Positions 54,557 through 63,569 of a DNA stretch of 64,000 nucleotides are shown one piece after another. Positions within the stretch are counted from its first letter, which is position 1, and every line of letters begins with the position of its first letter. The notes beneath the pieces were generated by a model that saw nothing but the letters and a program-made list of their open reading frames with translations, was not told the origin of the DNA and ran no database searches. This stretch comes from Trueperella bialowiezensis (GTDB lineage Bacteria; Actinomycetota; Actinomycetes; Actinomycetales; Actinomycetaceae). The position numbers were made by a program, and so were the translations under genes. Location: NCBI RefSeq assembly GCF_900637955.1, contig NZ_LR134476.1:372001-436000 (forward strand), in the 5' to 3' direction.

Positions 54557-56386
54557 GTGAGCGAATACATTAACGAAGACGGTGTTTCATTCGTCCCCGG
54601 CAAGATGGAAGTCACCGAGTCGATGAATGTTCCCGCCCTTATCCGTAGGCGCGGCCAGGAAATGCCGAAGAAGGTGGCCTGCCAGCGCAAGTCGTCGATG
54701 GGTAACCAGTGGATTTCGATCACGTGGGCGCAGTTTATTGATGAGATTCGGGCTCTTGCTCGTGGTTTCATCGCTTACGGCCTCAAGCCTGGCGACCGGG
54801 TGGCCATCATGGCGCGCACCTCCTACGAGTGGTCGCTGTTTGATTTCGCGATCCAGTTCGCAGGCGGCTACGCGGTGCCGATCTACGAAACGTCCGTGGT
54901 TGAGCAGGCTGAGTGGATTATCGAGGACGCGGGCTGCCGCTTCGTCGTCGTCGAAAATCAGGCGATGGAAATGATGCTTCAGCCGGTGCTCGAACGCCAG
55001 CCTGTTTTGGAAAAGATTTTCGTCATCAACGACGACGCGCAGGGGCGCATCACCTCCGCCGGTTCTCTTGAGGACGACAGCGAGATCGACCGCCGCATTG
55101 ACGCGCAGAAGGCCGACGACGTGTGGACGATCATCTACACGTCGGGCACCACGGGCCGCCCCAAGGGCGTTGTGCTCACGCATCGCAATCTCCTGCACGT
55201 GGTGCTTAACGGCCCGGCAGACTCCGGACTCATCGACGTGCTCTCACGTAAAGATTCGGCCACGTTGCTGTTCTTGCCGATGGCACACGTGTTCGCACGT
55301 TTTATTAACGTCGTGGCGCTGTACGCCTCGGTGCGTGTGGGCTACTGCCCGGACACGAAGAATCTGGTGAGCGACATGCAATCCTTCCGCCCCACGTTCG
55401 TGCTCGCAGTGCCGCGCGTGTTCGAGAAGATTTACAACGCCGCGGACGCCAAGGCGGGCAAGGGCGCAAAGCTCAAGATTTTCCGTACGGCCGCGAAGGT
55501 GGCGATCAACTATGCTCGCGCACTCGAAACCGAAGAAGGTCCGACCAAGCGTCAAGAACTCCAGCATTCGATGTTCGACAAGCTCGTCTACTCCACGATC
55601 AGGGACATCATGGGCGGGCGCGTACGCTACGCGATCTCCGGTGGTGCTCCGCTGGGCAACCGCTTAGCGGCGTTCTTCACCGGCGCGGGCATCACCTTGC
55701 TCGAGGGCTACGGCCTGTCCGAAACCTCAGCACCAACCACGGTGAATCGTACGAACAAGTCACGCCTTGGCTCGGTCGGCCCGGCCTACCCGGGTTGCTA
55801 TGTGAAAGCAGCTGAGGACGGCGAACTGCTCGTCAAGGGCGATCACGTGTTCAAGGAATACCACAAGAACCCTGAGGCAACTGCCGAGGCGTTCACCGAG
55901 GACGGCTGGTTCCGCACCGGTGACATCGGGCGTGTGGACGAAGATGACTTCGTGTGGGTGACCGGCCGGAAGAAGGAAATCATCGTCACTGCTGGTGGCA
56001 AGAACGTGGCACCGGCCGAACTCGAAGATAGGCTCCGCTCTCATCCGATCATCTCCCAGGTGGTGGTCGTGGGCGATAAGAAACCGTTCATCTCCGCACT
56101 TGTAACCATCGACGCCGAGGCGCTGCCGCAGTACTTGGCCAACCGCGGACTGCCTGCCATGTCGGCAACTGAGGCGGTCAACGATCCGCAGATCATTGCC
56201 GCGATCGACCGCGCGATCAAGCGCACGAACACGCACGTCTCTCGCGCCGAGTCGATCCGCAAGTTCGAGATCCTCCCCGGCGATTTCACGGTGGAAAATG
56301 GCTACCTGACGCCGTCGCTCAAGGTTAAGCGCAGCGAAGTGCTCAAGGACTACGCGGACGTGATCGAAAAGATCTACGCCCAGTAG
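54557..56386 (+). CDS. Long-chain acyl-CoA synthetase (FadD15-like AMP-forming ligase)
   Basis: Activates fatty acids to acyl-CoA via acyl-AMP. The A3 loop is IIYTSGTTGRPKGVVLTHRN, A5 is GYGLSETSAPTT, and the hinge motif DGWFRTGDIGRVDEDDFVWVTGRKKEIIV is present, as is the C-terminal catalytic lysine region VENGYLTPSLKVKRSEV. 609 residues. The start is a GTG with AAGGAG a few bases upstream. It may supply acyl-CoA for lipid use; the chain length is not readable. A very strong terminator with part of repeat locus III follows. Confidence 0.93.
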   Translation: MSEYINEDGVSFVPGKMEVTESMNVPALIRRRGQEMPKKVACQRKSSMGNQWISITWAQFIDEIRALARGFIAYGLKPGDRVAIMARTSYEWSLFDFAIQFAGGYAVPIYETSVVEQAEWIIEDAGCRFVVVENQAMEMMLQPVLERQPVLEKIFVINDDAQGRITSAGSLEDDSEIDRRIDAQKADDVWTIIYTSGTTGRPKGVVLTHRNLLHVVLNGPADSGLIDVLSRKDSATLLFLPMAHVFARFINVVALYASVRVGYCPDTKNLVSDMQSFRPTFVLAVPRVFEKIYNAADAKAGKGAKLKIFRTAAKVAINYARALETEEGPTKRQELQHSMFDKLVYSTIRDIMGGRVRYAISGGAPLGNRLAAFFTGAGITLLEGYGLSETSAPTTVNRTNKSRLGSVGPAYPGCYVKAAEDGELLVKGDHVFKEYHKNPEATAEAFTEDGWFRTGDIGRVDEDDFVWVTGRKKEIIVTAGGKNVAPAELEDRLRSHPIISQVVVVGDKKPFISALVTIDAEALPQYLANRGLPAMSATEAVNDPQIIAAIDRAIKRTNTHVSRAESIRKFEILPGDFTVENGYLTPSLKVKRSEVLKDYADVIEKIYAQ

Positions 56387-56428
56387 GATTCACAGGCTCA
56401 GAAGGCCCGGCGCGCCGGGTGTTCTCGC

Positions 56429-56520
56429 CGATACTGCTATAACAGCAGAAATGCCGGACTCGAGAGCCTTCGAGTCCGGCATTTTTGCTTCATAAGCAAT
56501 AACGCGTGAATGTTCCTAGG
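56429..56520 (+). repeat. Two units of the 51-base repeat (locus III)
   Basis: Two units start at 56429 and 56480, again exactly 51 bases apart. The hairpin cores are CTGCTATAACAGCA and TTGCTTCATAAGCA, with the TGCT...AGCA arms conserved and loops different. The second unit resembles the last unit of locus II in its tail (AACGCGTG against AACGCGAG). Part of the first unit forms the terminator stem at 56449-56484. It lies between the acyl-CoA synthetase gene and the chorismate mutase gene, about 10 kb from the other loci. Confidence 0.8.
56449..56484. terminator. Perfect 15-pair bidirectional terminator
   Basis: AAATGCCGGACTCGA (56449-56463) pairs perfectly with TCGAGTCCGGCATTT (56470-56484) around a six-base loop. 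The plus strand continues TTTTTGCTT and the minus strand TTTCTGC, so it can end the acyl-CoA synthetase transcript and the clpX–chorismate mutase transcript from the opposite side. Confidence 0.9.
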
Positions 56521-56872
56521 CGTTCTTTTCAGCGGCGATCTCTTCGTGGTGTTGGATGACTTCGGCCACGATGAACTTGAGGAACTTCTCGGCAAACACC
56601 GGATCAAGATCCGATTCTTCGGCCAGTATGCGCAGCCGGGCGATCTGGCGTGCCTCACGTTCTTTGTCGGATGCGGGCATGGCATGTTCAGCTTTCAGCT
56701 GGCCCACCCGCTGGGTACACCGGAAACGCTCGGCCAAAATGTGTACGAGCGCGGCGTCGAGGTTGTCAATCGTCTTACGGTAATTCTCCAGCTGCTGGAG
56801 AGGGCTCTCGCCCGCGCCGTTGCCCGCACTATTGGCGGCGCCCTCACCCACTACTCTTTCGGCAGAGTCCAT
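56516..56872 (-). CDS. Chorismate mutase (AroQ class)
   Basis: Converts chorismate to prephenate for Phe and Tyr synthesis. The 118-residue protein is the all-helical AroQ type, with the catalytic arginine and conserved run NYRKTIDNLDAALVHILAER, then KEREARQIARLRILAEE and FLKFIVAEVIQHHEEI. The first 25 residues are a Gly/Ala/Glu-rich extension. It lies eight bases after clpX in the same direction and ends near the shared terminator. Confidence 0.88.
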   Translation of the reverse strand: MDSAERVVGEGAANSAGNGAGESPLQQLENYRKTIDNLDAALVHILAERFRCTQRVGQLKAEHAMPASDKEREARQIARLRILAEESDLDPVFAEKFLKFIVAEVIQHHEEIAAEKNA

Positions 56873-56880
56873 GATTTCAC

Positions 56881-58146
56881 CTAGGCCGTCTTGTTTTCAC
56901 GCCCGCGCAACACGAGGGTCGGCTCTGCCGTTCCGTCAACGACGCCGCCTTCAATAAGGACCTTGGCGACGTCGTCGCGTGAGGGCAACTCAAACATGAG
57001 CTCGCTGAGCAGCTTCTCCATGATCGAGCGCAAGCCGCGAGCACCCGTACCCCGAGCAATTGCCTCGGCGGCAATCTTCCCGAGCGCTTCGGAGGTGAAC
57101 TCAAGATCCACGCCGTCGAGTGCAAACATCTTCTGATACTGCTTAACGAGCGCGTTACGCGGAGTTTGTAGGATCTCCACCAAGTCGCTCTCGCTCAGTT
57201 CATTAACCGTGGCGATCACAGGCAACCGGCCAACGAGTTCCGGAATAAGGCCGAACTTATGTAGATCCTCCGGAGTGGTCTGCTTGAGCAACTCTCCGGC
57301 CTTCTCGGCCTCGTGCAGAGTCGAACCGAAACCGATGCCACGTTTGCCCGTGCGCGAGGAAACGATCTCCTCCATGCCCGCAAACGCTCCGGCAACGATG
57401 AACAGAATGTTCGACGTGTCAATCTCAATAAACTCTTGCTGCGGATGCTTGCGCCCACCCTGTGGAGGCACCGCCGCAACTGTCCCCTCAATAATCTTCA
57501 ACAGGGCTTGCTGCACGCCTTCACCAGACACGTCGCGAGTAATCGAGGGGTTCTCAGACTTGCGCGAAATCTTATCGATCTCGTCAATATAGATGATGCC
57601 GTGTTCGGCGCGCGACACGTCGTCGTCAGCTGCCTGAATGAGCTTGAGCAGAATGTTTTCCACGTCCTCGCCCACGTAACCCGCTTCGGTAAGAGCAGTG
57701 GCATCCGCAATTGCGAAGGGCACGTCAAGAATCTTCGCCAGGGTCTGAGCCAGGTACGTCTTGCCCGTGCCTGTTGGGCCAATGAGCAGGATGTTCGACT
57801 TGCCGATCTCGACGTGGTCGTCGTCCTTCTTCTTCCCAGACGGTTTCTGCGCCCGGATTCGCTTGTAATGGTTATACACCGCGACGGACAGGGTTCGCTT
57901 AGCTCCCTCCTGGCCAATCACGTATTCGTTAAGGAACTCGTAAATCTCCTTCGGCTTGGGCAATTCGACAGCCGGCTTGCCCTCATCTTGCGCGCCGAGC
58001 TCTTCTTCAATGATCTCGTTACACAGCTCAATACACTCGTTACAAATGTAGACACCCGATCCGGTGATGAGCTTGCGGACCTGCCGCTGGCTCTTCTGGC
58101 AAAACGAGCACTTGAGCATGTCTGCAGCGTCTGCAGTACGAGTCAT
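56881..58146 (-). CDS. clpX: ATP-dependent Clp protease ATP-binding subunit ClpX
   Basis: Hexameric unfoldase that feeds ClpP1P2. The N-terminal zinc-binding domain has the four cysteines in [13 protein letters not shown] ... [10 protein letters not shown]. The AAA+ core has [30 protein letters not shown] and the pore loop region [15 protein letters not shown]-terminal sensor 2 region [13 protein letters not shown] is intact. 421 residues. GAGGG precedes the ATG. clpP2 is 139 bases upstream. Confidence 0.97.
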   Translation of the reverse strand: MTRTADAADMLKCSFCQKSQRQVRKLITGSGVYICNECIELCNEIIEEELGAQDEGKPAVELPKPKEIYEFLNEYVIGQEGAKRTLSVAVYNHYKRIRAQKPSGKKKDDDHVEIGKSNILLIGPTGTGKTYLAQTLAKILDVPFAIADATALTEAGYVGEDVENILLKLIQAADDDVSRAEHGIIYIDEIDKISRKSENPSITRDVSGEGVQQALLKIIEGTVAAVPPQGGRKHPQQEFIEIDTSNILFIVAGAFAGMEEIVSSRTGKRGIGFGSTLHEAEKAGELLKQTTPEDLHKFGLIPELVGRLPVIATVNELSESDLVEILQTPRNALVKQYQKMFALDGVDLEFTSEALGKIAAEAIARGTGARGLRSIMEKLLSELMFELPSRDDVAKVLIEGGVVDGTAEPTLVLRGRENKTA

Positions 58147-58284
58147 GATCTACCCTCTTTTCTAACCCTGCCTACCATTCCACACCAAAACTGCGCCCAT
58201 GGCTAGTGTGGCACACGCGGCGAGAGGTCACATTCGTGACAGCTCCCGCCGCGTGTTACCGACGTCGTGCATTCCTGCCGAGAT

Positions 58285-58944
58285 TTATGCCTCGGCGTCC
58301 TCGCGGCTTGCCTTACGCGAAGTAAGCACCTGGTCGACGATCCCGTATTCCTTCGCCTGTTGAGCGGACAGGATCTTATCACGAGAAATATCCAGCTCAA
58401 TCTGCTTCGGATCCTGACCGGTGTGCTCGGCAAGCGTGTCAATCAACCACTGGTTCATGCGGTCAATCTCATCGGCAATAATCGCGATGTCAGAGGCCTG
58501 CCCCTGAGCGCCCTGCATAGCCGGCTGGTGGATGAGCACGCGCGCGTTCGGCAGCGCCAAACGCCTACCCGGCGAGCCACCTGCCAGCAAAATTGCGGCA
58601 GCCGACGCCGCCTGCCCCAGACACACCGTCTGAATCTCCGGGCGTACGTACTGCATCGTGTCGTAAATCGCGGTCATCGCCGTGAACGATCCACCCGGCG
58701 AATTAATGTACATCGTGATCGGCGAATCCGGATCAAGCGACTCCAACACGAGAAGCTGGGCCATGATGTCGTCAGCAGACGCGTCGTCCACCTGAACACC
58801 CAAAAACACGATCCGATCCTCAAACAGCTTGGCATACGGATCCTGCCGCTTATAGCCGTACGGCGTGCGCTCCTCGAAATTCGGCAGAACGTAACGGTTC
58901 GTCGGCATCTGTGGAGCCATTCCTGTCAGCGAGAAATTAGTCAT
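58285..58944 (-). CDS. clpP2: ATP-dependent Clp protease proteolytic subunit ClpP2
   Basis: One of two paralogous protease subunits that form a mixed ClpP1P2 tetradecamer in actinobacteria. The catalytic Ser is in CLGQAASAAAILLAGG, His in RVLIHQPAMQG and Asp in LDISRDKILS. An N-terminal extension of about 30 residues (SLTGMAPQMPTNRYVLP) precedes the mature part and is normally processed. 219 residues. clpP1 begins 12 bases upstream. Confidence 0.95.
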   Translation of the reverse strand: MTNFSLTGMAPQMPTNRYVLPNFEERTPYGYKRQDPYAKLFEDRIVFLGVQVDDASADDIMAQLLVLESLDPDSPITMYINSPGGSFTAMTAIYDTMQYVRPEIQTVCLGQAASAAAILLAGGSPGRRLALPNARVLIHQPAMQGAQGQASDIAIIADEIDRMNQWLIDTLAEHTGQDPKQIELDISRDKILSAQQAKEYGIVDQVLTSRKASREDAEA

Positions 58945-58956
58945 CAGTGCTCTCCC

Positions 58957-59595
58957 CTACTTGCTCTCCGGCGTCACCGAACGCCCACCGTCAACACCGC
59001 CGCCGCCAACAACCGACGACGAATGCTCGATAATGTGATCAACAAAACCGTATTCCAACGCTTCTTGAGCGGTGAACCACTTATCCCGATCAGAATCCAC
59101 CAAAATCTGTTCCACGGACTTGCCTGTGTGCTTGGCGTTCAGCTCAGACAGCTCCTGCTTCATCTGCAAGATCAAGTCCGCGTTAATACGGATTTCGGTT
59201 GCCGTACCCTGCACGCCGCCCAGCGGCTGATGCATGAGCACGCGGGTGTGCGGGGTAATGTACCGCTTGCCTTTCGCTCCTGCCGTGAGCAGGAACTGCC
59301 CCATCGAAGCAGCCAGCCCCATGCCAACCGTGGCTACGTCCGGCTTCACGTACTGCATCGTGTCAAAAATAGCCATGCCAGCCGTCACCGAACCGCCCGG
59401 TGAGTTGATGTAAAGGTAGATGTCCTTATCCGGATCTTCGGCCGCCAGCAGCAGAAGCTGGGCAGAGACCATGTTGGCCAGTTCATCAGTAACCTGGTCG
59501 CCTAACCAAATGATGCGTTCTTTCAAAAGACGGTTGTAAATCGAGTCGCCAAGGCCAAGGTTCTGGCCTCCAACGGCAGCTTGTGGCATGTTCAT
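58957..59595 (-). CDS. clpP1: ATP-dependent Clp protease proteolytic subunit ClpP1
   Basis: First protease gene of the pair. The triad is in [14 protein letters not shown] (Ser), [14 protein letters not shown] (His) and [10 protein letters not shown] (Asp). I begin at the ATG at 59595, just behind GGAGG; a second ATG six bases later (59589) has better spacing. 212 residues. A Gly/Val-rich tail of about 20 residues follows the core. The promoter region upstream carries the palindrome at 59633-59649. Confidence 0.95.
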   Translation of the reverse strand: MNMPQAAVGGQNLGLGDSIYNRLLKERIIWLGDQVTDELANMVSAQLLLLAAEDPDKDIYLYINSPGGSVTAGMAIFDTMQYVKPDVATVGMGLAASMGQFLLTAGAKGKRYITPHTRVLMHQPLGGVQGTATEIRINADLILQMKQELSELNAKHTGKSVEQILVDSDRDKWFTAQEALEYGFVDHIIEHSSSVVGGGGVDGGRSVTPESK

Positions 59596-59632
59596 GCCGC
59601 CTCCTTTGCCCACTCGGGCACGGTCTATTCCT

Positions 59633-59649
59633 TCCGCATATAGTGCGGA
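59633..59649. promoter_or_regulatory. Palindrome upstream of clpP1 (possible ClgR operator)
   Basis: TCCGCA–TATAG–TGCGGA is a perfect six-base inverted repeat 38 bases before the clpP1 start. In actinobacteria the clp genes are activated by ClgR, which binds palindromes with CGC...GCG halves; this site fits loosely but not the exact published pattern, so the regulator is inferred. Confidence 0.4.
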
Positions 59650-59747
59650 TGCTTGTCACTCACTAGATACTAACGGCGGGGCTTGGCCGATCTTCCGGTT
59701 TACGCGGCTATTTCGCTGATGGCACATGTGCGCTCGTACCCATTCAA

Positions 59748-59790
59748 GGGGCGAGGCAGGCTCCCGTGCATCACGCACGGTGCCTGCCCC
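59748..59790 (-). terminator. Hairpin after tig
   Basis: GGGGC...AGGC...CGTGC pairs with its complement around ATCAC, about 15 pairs with small bulges, 31 bases after the tig stop on the minus strand. It has no T-run, so efficiency is uncertain. The 225 bases between tig and clpP1 otherwise hold only the clpP1 control region. Confidence 0.55.
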
Positions 59791-59820
59791 GCAACTACTC
59801 ACGTGCCACAGACTTTTCGA

Positions 59821-61401
59821 CTAGCCTTCCAGCTTCGAAACGATCCCCTTACGGTTCTTGCCGTCCTTTTCCGCGGCTAGCACGCGAGCCTTTTCAGCTT
59901 CGTCGACGCTGCCAACGTAGTCGAGCACTTCACCCACGGTGTGGGCGGCAGGGTCAAATTCGCCGTCAGCTGCATCGGTTGCCGATTCCTCATCAGCAGC
60001 CTCGTCGGCCTTAGCCTTCACGGCCTTCTTGGGCTTGTCAGCCTTGTCGGCCTTAGCCTTCTTCGGCTTATCAGCCTTCGCTGGCTTGGCCGTGAACTCG
60101 GGCAGCACCTCATTTTCTGGCTGCTCACCCAACACTGCCGCAACATCGACGTCGTTGCCATCGGAATCCTTGACGGTGGCAAGGCGCAACGCTGCCGTCA
60201 CAGCCTTGTTACGAGCCAATTCGTTCGAGAACGCACCGATCTGGCCGGCTTGCGCGGCGGCCTGGATGAACTGGTTCGGATCCATGCCGTACATCTGCGC
60301 CTGGGTCACAAGGAAATCAATGAGTTCTTCTTGTGGAACATCGACCTTGAAAGCTTCCACGTAGGTGTCGAGTAGCAGCTGCTGACGCAAAGCCTGCTCG
60401 ATCTCGGGGCGAATCTCCTCACCGTGCGGATCGTCTGCCTCTTTACCTTCATTGCTCAAGTGGTTGGCTACCTCTTCGTCGATGACTCCCTGCGGCAGCG
60501 GGAAGTCCGATGCTTCCACTAACTGGTTGACCAGCAGCTCATGGGCACCCGACAGCTGCATGTTCGCCTTGTGCTTAGCCGCCTGCTCGCGAAGGTCCTC
60601 GCGTAGTTCGTCGATCGTGTCGAATTCTGATGCCATCATCGCGAAATCGTCGTCGGCCTCGGGTAGCACCGATTCCTTCACGGAATGCACGGTGATCGTC
60701 ACGTCGGCCTCTTCACCTTCGTGTTCACCGCCGGCCAGCTTTGCCTTGAACTCGACGACGTCGTCAGCCTTCGCACCGGTGAGCGCCTCGTCTTGGCCGT
60801 CCAGCATGTTGCCTTCGCCGATACGGTAGGAGATACCTGCCACGTCGTCCACGTTCTCGCCACCAATCGTGGCCACCATGTCAATGTTGACGTAGTCGCC
60901 TTCCTTGGCCTCCCGGTCGACGTTCGTCAGCGTGGCAAAACGCTCGCGCAGAGCATCGAGCTCGGACGTCACGTCGTCGTCAGTCACCTCGGCGCTCGGC
61001 ACTTCGACCGTGAAATCAGCCGGGTTCGGCAGCCAAATCTCCGGGCGCACGTCCACCTCAACCGTGAACTTCAGGGCAGTCGTGTCGTCCTTACCCGTCA
61101 TCTCCGGGACCTCGACGATGTCCACCTCTGGTCGCGACATCGGCACGATACCCGTTTCCACGACGGCGATCTGGTAGTAGCCATCCAGGTTGTCGTTAAT
61201 CGCCTGCTCGATGATGTATCCGCGGCCGATCTTTGACTCAAGAACACGGCGCGGAGCCTTCCCCTTACGGAAGCCGGGGATGTCCACCTGCTGGGCAAGA
61301 TCCTTAGCGGCCTTGTTGTACTTGGGCTCAAATTCTGACGCGGGTACCTCGACGCTCAACTTCGCGCGGGTTTCGCTCACGTGCTCTACGTTGTGCTTCA
61401 C
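59821..61401 (-). CDS. tig: Trigger factor with C-terminal extension
   Basis: Ribosome-bound chaperone and prolyl isomerase. The ribosome-binding region (VKHNVEHVSETRAKLSVEVP, then GFRKGKAPRRVLESKIG), the FKBP domain (VEFKAKLAGGEHEGEEADV) and the chaperone arms are all present. After residue 430 comes a Lys/Pro/Ala-rich linker (KADKPKKAKADKADKPKKA) and a small domain (TVGEVLDYVGSVDEAEKARVLAAEKDGKNRKG) seen in other actinobacterial trigger factors. The GTG at 61401 is chosen because AGGAG lies upstream and because the family N-terminus follows. 526 residues. Confidence 0.95.
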   Translation of the reverse strand: MKHNVEHVSETRAKLSVEVPASEFEPKYNKAAKDLAQQVDIPGFRKGKAPRRVLESKIGRGYIIEQAINDNLDGYYQIAVVETGIVPMSRPEVDIVEVPEMTGKDDTTALKFTVEVDVRPEIWLPNPADFTVEVPSAEVTDDDVTSELDALRERFATLTNVDREAKEGDYVNIDMVATIGGENVDDVAGISYRIGEGNMLDGQDEALTGAKADDVVEFKAKLAGGEHEGEEADVTITVHSVKESVLPEADDDFAMMASEFDTIDELREDLREQAAKHKANMQLSGAHELLVNQLVEASDFPLPQGVIDEEVANHLSNEGKEADDPHGEEIRPEIEQALRQQLLLDTYVEAFKVDVPQEELIDFLVTQAQMYGMDPNQFIQAAAQAGQIGAFSNELARNKAVTAALRLATVKDSDGNDVDVAAVLGEQPENEVLPEFTAKPAKADKPKKAKADKADKPKKAVKAKADEAADEESATDAADGEFDPAAHTVGEVLDYVGSVDEAEKARVLAAEKDGKNRKGIVSKLEG

Positions 61402-61418
61402 AATTCTCCTGAGTTTAG

Positions 61419-61463
61419 GGACGGGATGCCGTCCATCACATCTTTCCTGCGTGCAGTGCACGC
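61419..61463 (-). promoter_or_regulatory. Structured tig leader
   Basis: Two inverted repeats lie before the tig start: GGACGG–GATG–CCGTCC (61419-61434) and GCGTGCAGTGCACGC (61449-61463). The second has the same GCACTGC centre plus GGAAAG as the palindrome in the rplS leader (26864-26876); this may be coincidence. An AT-rich stretch upstream (61472-61514) is the likely promoter region. Confidence 0.35.
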
Positions 61464-61531
61464 TCGCCGTTCAATAATAGAACAAAAGGGCGCCAATCCT
61501 TATTTTCGTTCGCCATGAAAGCAACCACAGC

Positions 61532-62485
61532 TTAAAACAGGGCAGCCGGCTCGGGTGCTGGGAAGATCTCGTCAAGGCGGGCCAGGTCGTCGTCGGAGAG
61601 CCGCACAGACACTGCTTGCGCGTTCGATTCCAGCTGCGCCGGCGTCGTCGCACCCGCGATCACCGAGGCCACTGGTTCTTGGCTGGCAAGCCACGCGATC
61701 GCCACGCGGGCCTGGTCGAATCCGCGCTCGGCACAAAAATCGCGGTACGCGCGCAACTGGTTCATGTCAGCCGCCGCGATCTTCACATCGCCCACCTTGA
61801 GGCGGCCTTCGCCCGGATGACCATCCGTATACTTGCCCGTCAACAGCCCGGCCGCGAGCGGGAAGTACGGAATCACGCCCAGCCCGTAGTGCCTGGCCGC
61901 CGGCAAAATTTCTAGCTCGGCACGCCGATCCATCAGATTGTAGTGATTTTGCGTGCCCACGAGCCTGCCCATGCTTGCCAACTCGGCAGTGGCAGCCGTC
62001 TGCCATCCAGCCATATTCGACACCGCATAGTACCGAATCTTGCCCTGCTCCACAGCCGTTTCGAGGGCGTCGACTGTCTCTGCAAGCGGCGTCAACGGAT
62101 CGGGACTGTGATAGTAATACAGGTCCACGTAGTCAGTGCCGAGCCGCCGCAACGAGCCTTCGAGCGATGCCATCATGTACTTGCGGCTCCCCTTAGCGAC
62201 CTTCTCACCCGGCTTCGTTTTCGGCATTCCAAACTTCGTGGCAATCACGGCCTCATCACGCCGGTTCCCAAGAGCCGCACCCAGCAATTCTTCCGACTGA
62301 CCGTAATAACTGCCATACACGTCAGCTGAATCAAAATAGGTAATTCCCAGATCCAAGGCCGCATTCACGACGGCGTTCGCACCCGCCTGATCGGCGCTTC
62401 GGCTTCCTGCCCGGCCAAGATTATTCGCACCGTACCCAAGAACCGAGACTACAAGCCCCGAATTACCCAGCCTGCGATATTCCAT
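61532..62485 (-). CDS. Aldo/keto reductase
   Basis: NADPH-dependent oxidoreductase of the AKR superfamily (voltage-gated K+ channel beta subunit-like branch). The barrel and the catalytic Asp/Tyr/Lys/His are visible: FDSADVYGSYYGQSEELLG, VIATKFGMPKTKPGEKV, DLYYYHSPDPLTPL. The NADPH-binding tail is RVAIAWLASQEPVASVIAGA. 317 residues; the ATG at 62485 has GGAGG a few bases upstream. It lies 24 bases after the lacI gene and is likely cotranscribed with it. Substrate not known. Confidence 0.9.
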   Translation of the reverse strand: MEYRRLGNSGLVVSVLGYGANNLGRAGSRSADQAGANAVVNAALDLGITYFDSADVYGSYYGQSEELLGAALGNRRDEAVIATKFGMPKTKPGEKVAKGSRKYMMASLEGSLRRLGTDYVDLYYYHSPDPLTPLAETVDALETAVEQGKIRYYAVSNMAGWQTAATAELASMGRLVGTQNHYNLMDRRAELEILPAARHYGLGVIPYFPLAAGLLTGKYTDGHPGEGRLKVGDVKIAAADMNQLRAYRDFCAERGFDQARVAIAWLASQEPVASVIAGATTPAQLESNAQAVSVRLSDDDLARLDEIFPAPEPAALF

Positions 62486-62509
62486 GTCTGCCTCCACTCC
62501 GGCGTCCAA

Positions 62510-63502
62510 CTAGTTGTTCGGCGCCTTCCCTACCGACATGCGCACATGCGTCTTCATCGGCAACACAATCTCCGGCACATCATCGTTGCGCCGGCGCAGA
62601 TGGTCACGTAGCAACTCGGCCGCGTGCCGCCCGACGTCGTAGTTCGACCCACCAATGCTCGTCAGCGGCACTTGAGCGACGACGGCGGCAATCGTGTTAT
62701 CGAATGACGCCACCGACACGTCGTCGGGCACCCGCACGCCCGCGCGTCGAAGACCGTGCAGTAAACCGGCTGCTTGAATGTCATTAAACGCCACGATCCC
62801 CGTGGCCTTCGTTCCCTGCCAAGCTCGCACAGCTTCAAAACCAGACACCACGTTTGGTTCAAACGGGGCGCTACGGCTTATTCGCAAATCCCGCTTGTTT
62901 GCCTCCGTTTGCAGGGCACGCCAACGAATGCCGCTCGTCCACGACTCCTCCGGACCAGACACGTAAAGTAAATCTTCGTGGCCGTGCGCGGCAAAAAGAT
63001 CCATCAGCTGCCCCACCCCGGGAACCATGTCAAACATGACCGACGGAATACCGTTAATCCTGCGCTGAACCAACACTGTGGGCTTTTGCTTATGAATATT
63101 CGCGATCTGCGATTCGGTCAGAAGCGACGACGACATGATGAGCCCGTCCACATGCGGCAAAATCTGAATAATATTAGCCGCTTCACGCTCGGCGTTCTCT
63201 CCGGCATCCAACACAACCGGTACATAACTATCCGGAAAATTATCACGGAAACCCGAAAGGATATCCTCATAAATCGGGTTGGACAGCCGTTGCACCGAAA
63301 AAGCAATCGTGCGAGTTTTCGCCTCAGACTGGGCGACTGTAGGCCCAGCCGCATAACCAAGCTCTTCAATTGCCTCGTACACGATTTTCAACGTGGCCGC
63401 GCTTACCCGCCCCGGGCGGGACAGGCTCCGAGACACCGTCGACGGGGAAACACCGGCACGCCGAGCCACGTCATATATCGTGACTCGACGGCCGGTGTTC
63501 AC
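62510..63502 (-). CDS. LacI-family transcriptional regulator
   Basis: DNA-binding regulator of the LacI/GalR family. The helix-turn-helix is VTIYDVARRAGVSPSTVSRSLSRPGRVSAATL at residues 8-40 (in parts), followed by the hinge and a periplasmic-binding-protein-like ligand domain. The GTG start at 63502 has GAGGGAG six bases upstream. 330 residues. Its position between a beta-glucuronidase gene and an aldo/keto reductase suggests it controls glucuronide use, but the effector and operators are unknown. Confidence 0.92.
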   Translation of the reverse strand: MNTGRRVTIYDVARRAGVSPSTVSRSLSRPGRVSAATLKIVYEAIEELGYAAGPTVAQSEAKTRTIAFSVQRLSNPIYEDILSGFRDNFPDSYVPVVLDAGENAEREAANIIQILPHVDGLIMSSSLLTESQIANIHKQKPTVLVQRRINGIPSVMFDMVPGVGQLMDLFAAHGHEDLLYVSGPEESWTSGIRWRALQTEANKRDLRISRSAPFEPNVVSGFEAVRAWQGTKATGIVAFNDIQAAGLLHGLRRAGVRVPDDVSVASFDNTIAAVVAQVPLTSIGGSNYDVGRHAAELLRDHLRRRNDDVPEIVLPMKTHVRMSVGKAPNN

Positions 63503-63569
63503 GTTTAGCTCCCTCGCGTATAGATAACTCCTGTTATTGGAGTATACCCATACTCGACGGGTGGGAAAG

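Noticed and set aside
59748-59790. A tRNA-like stem between tig and clpP1
   Set aside because: It is one long stem without T-arm sequence (no TTCGA/GTTC box) or cloverleaf; better read as a hairpin after tig.
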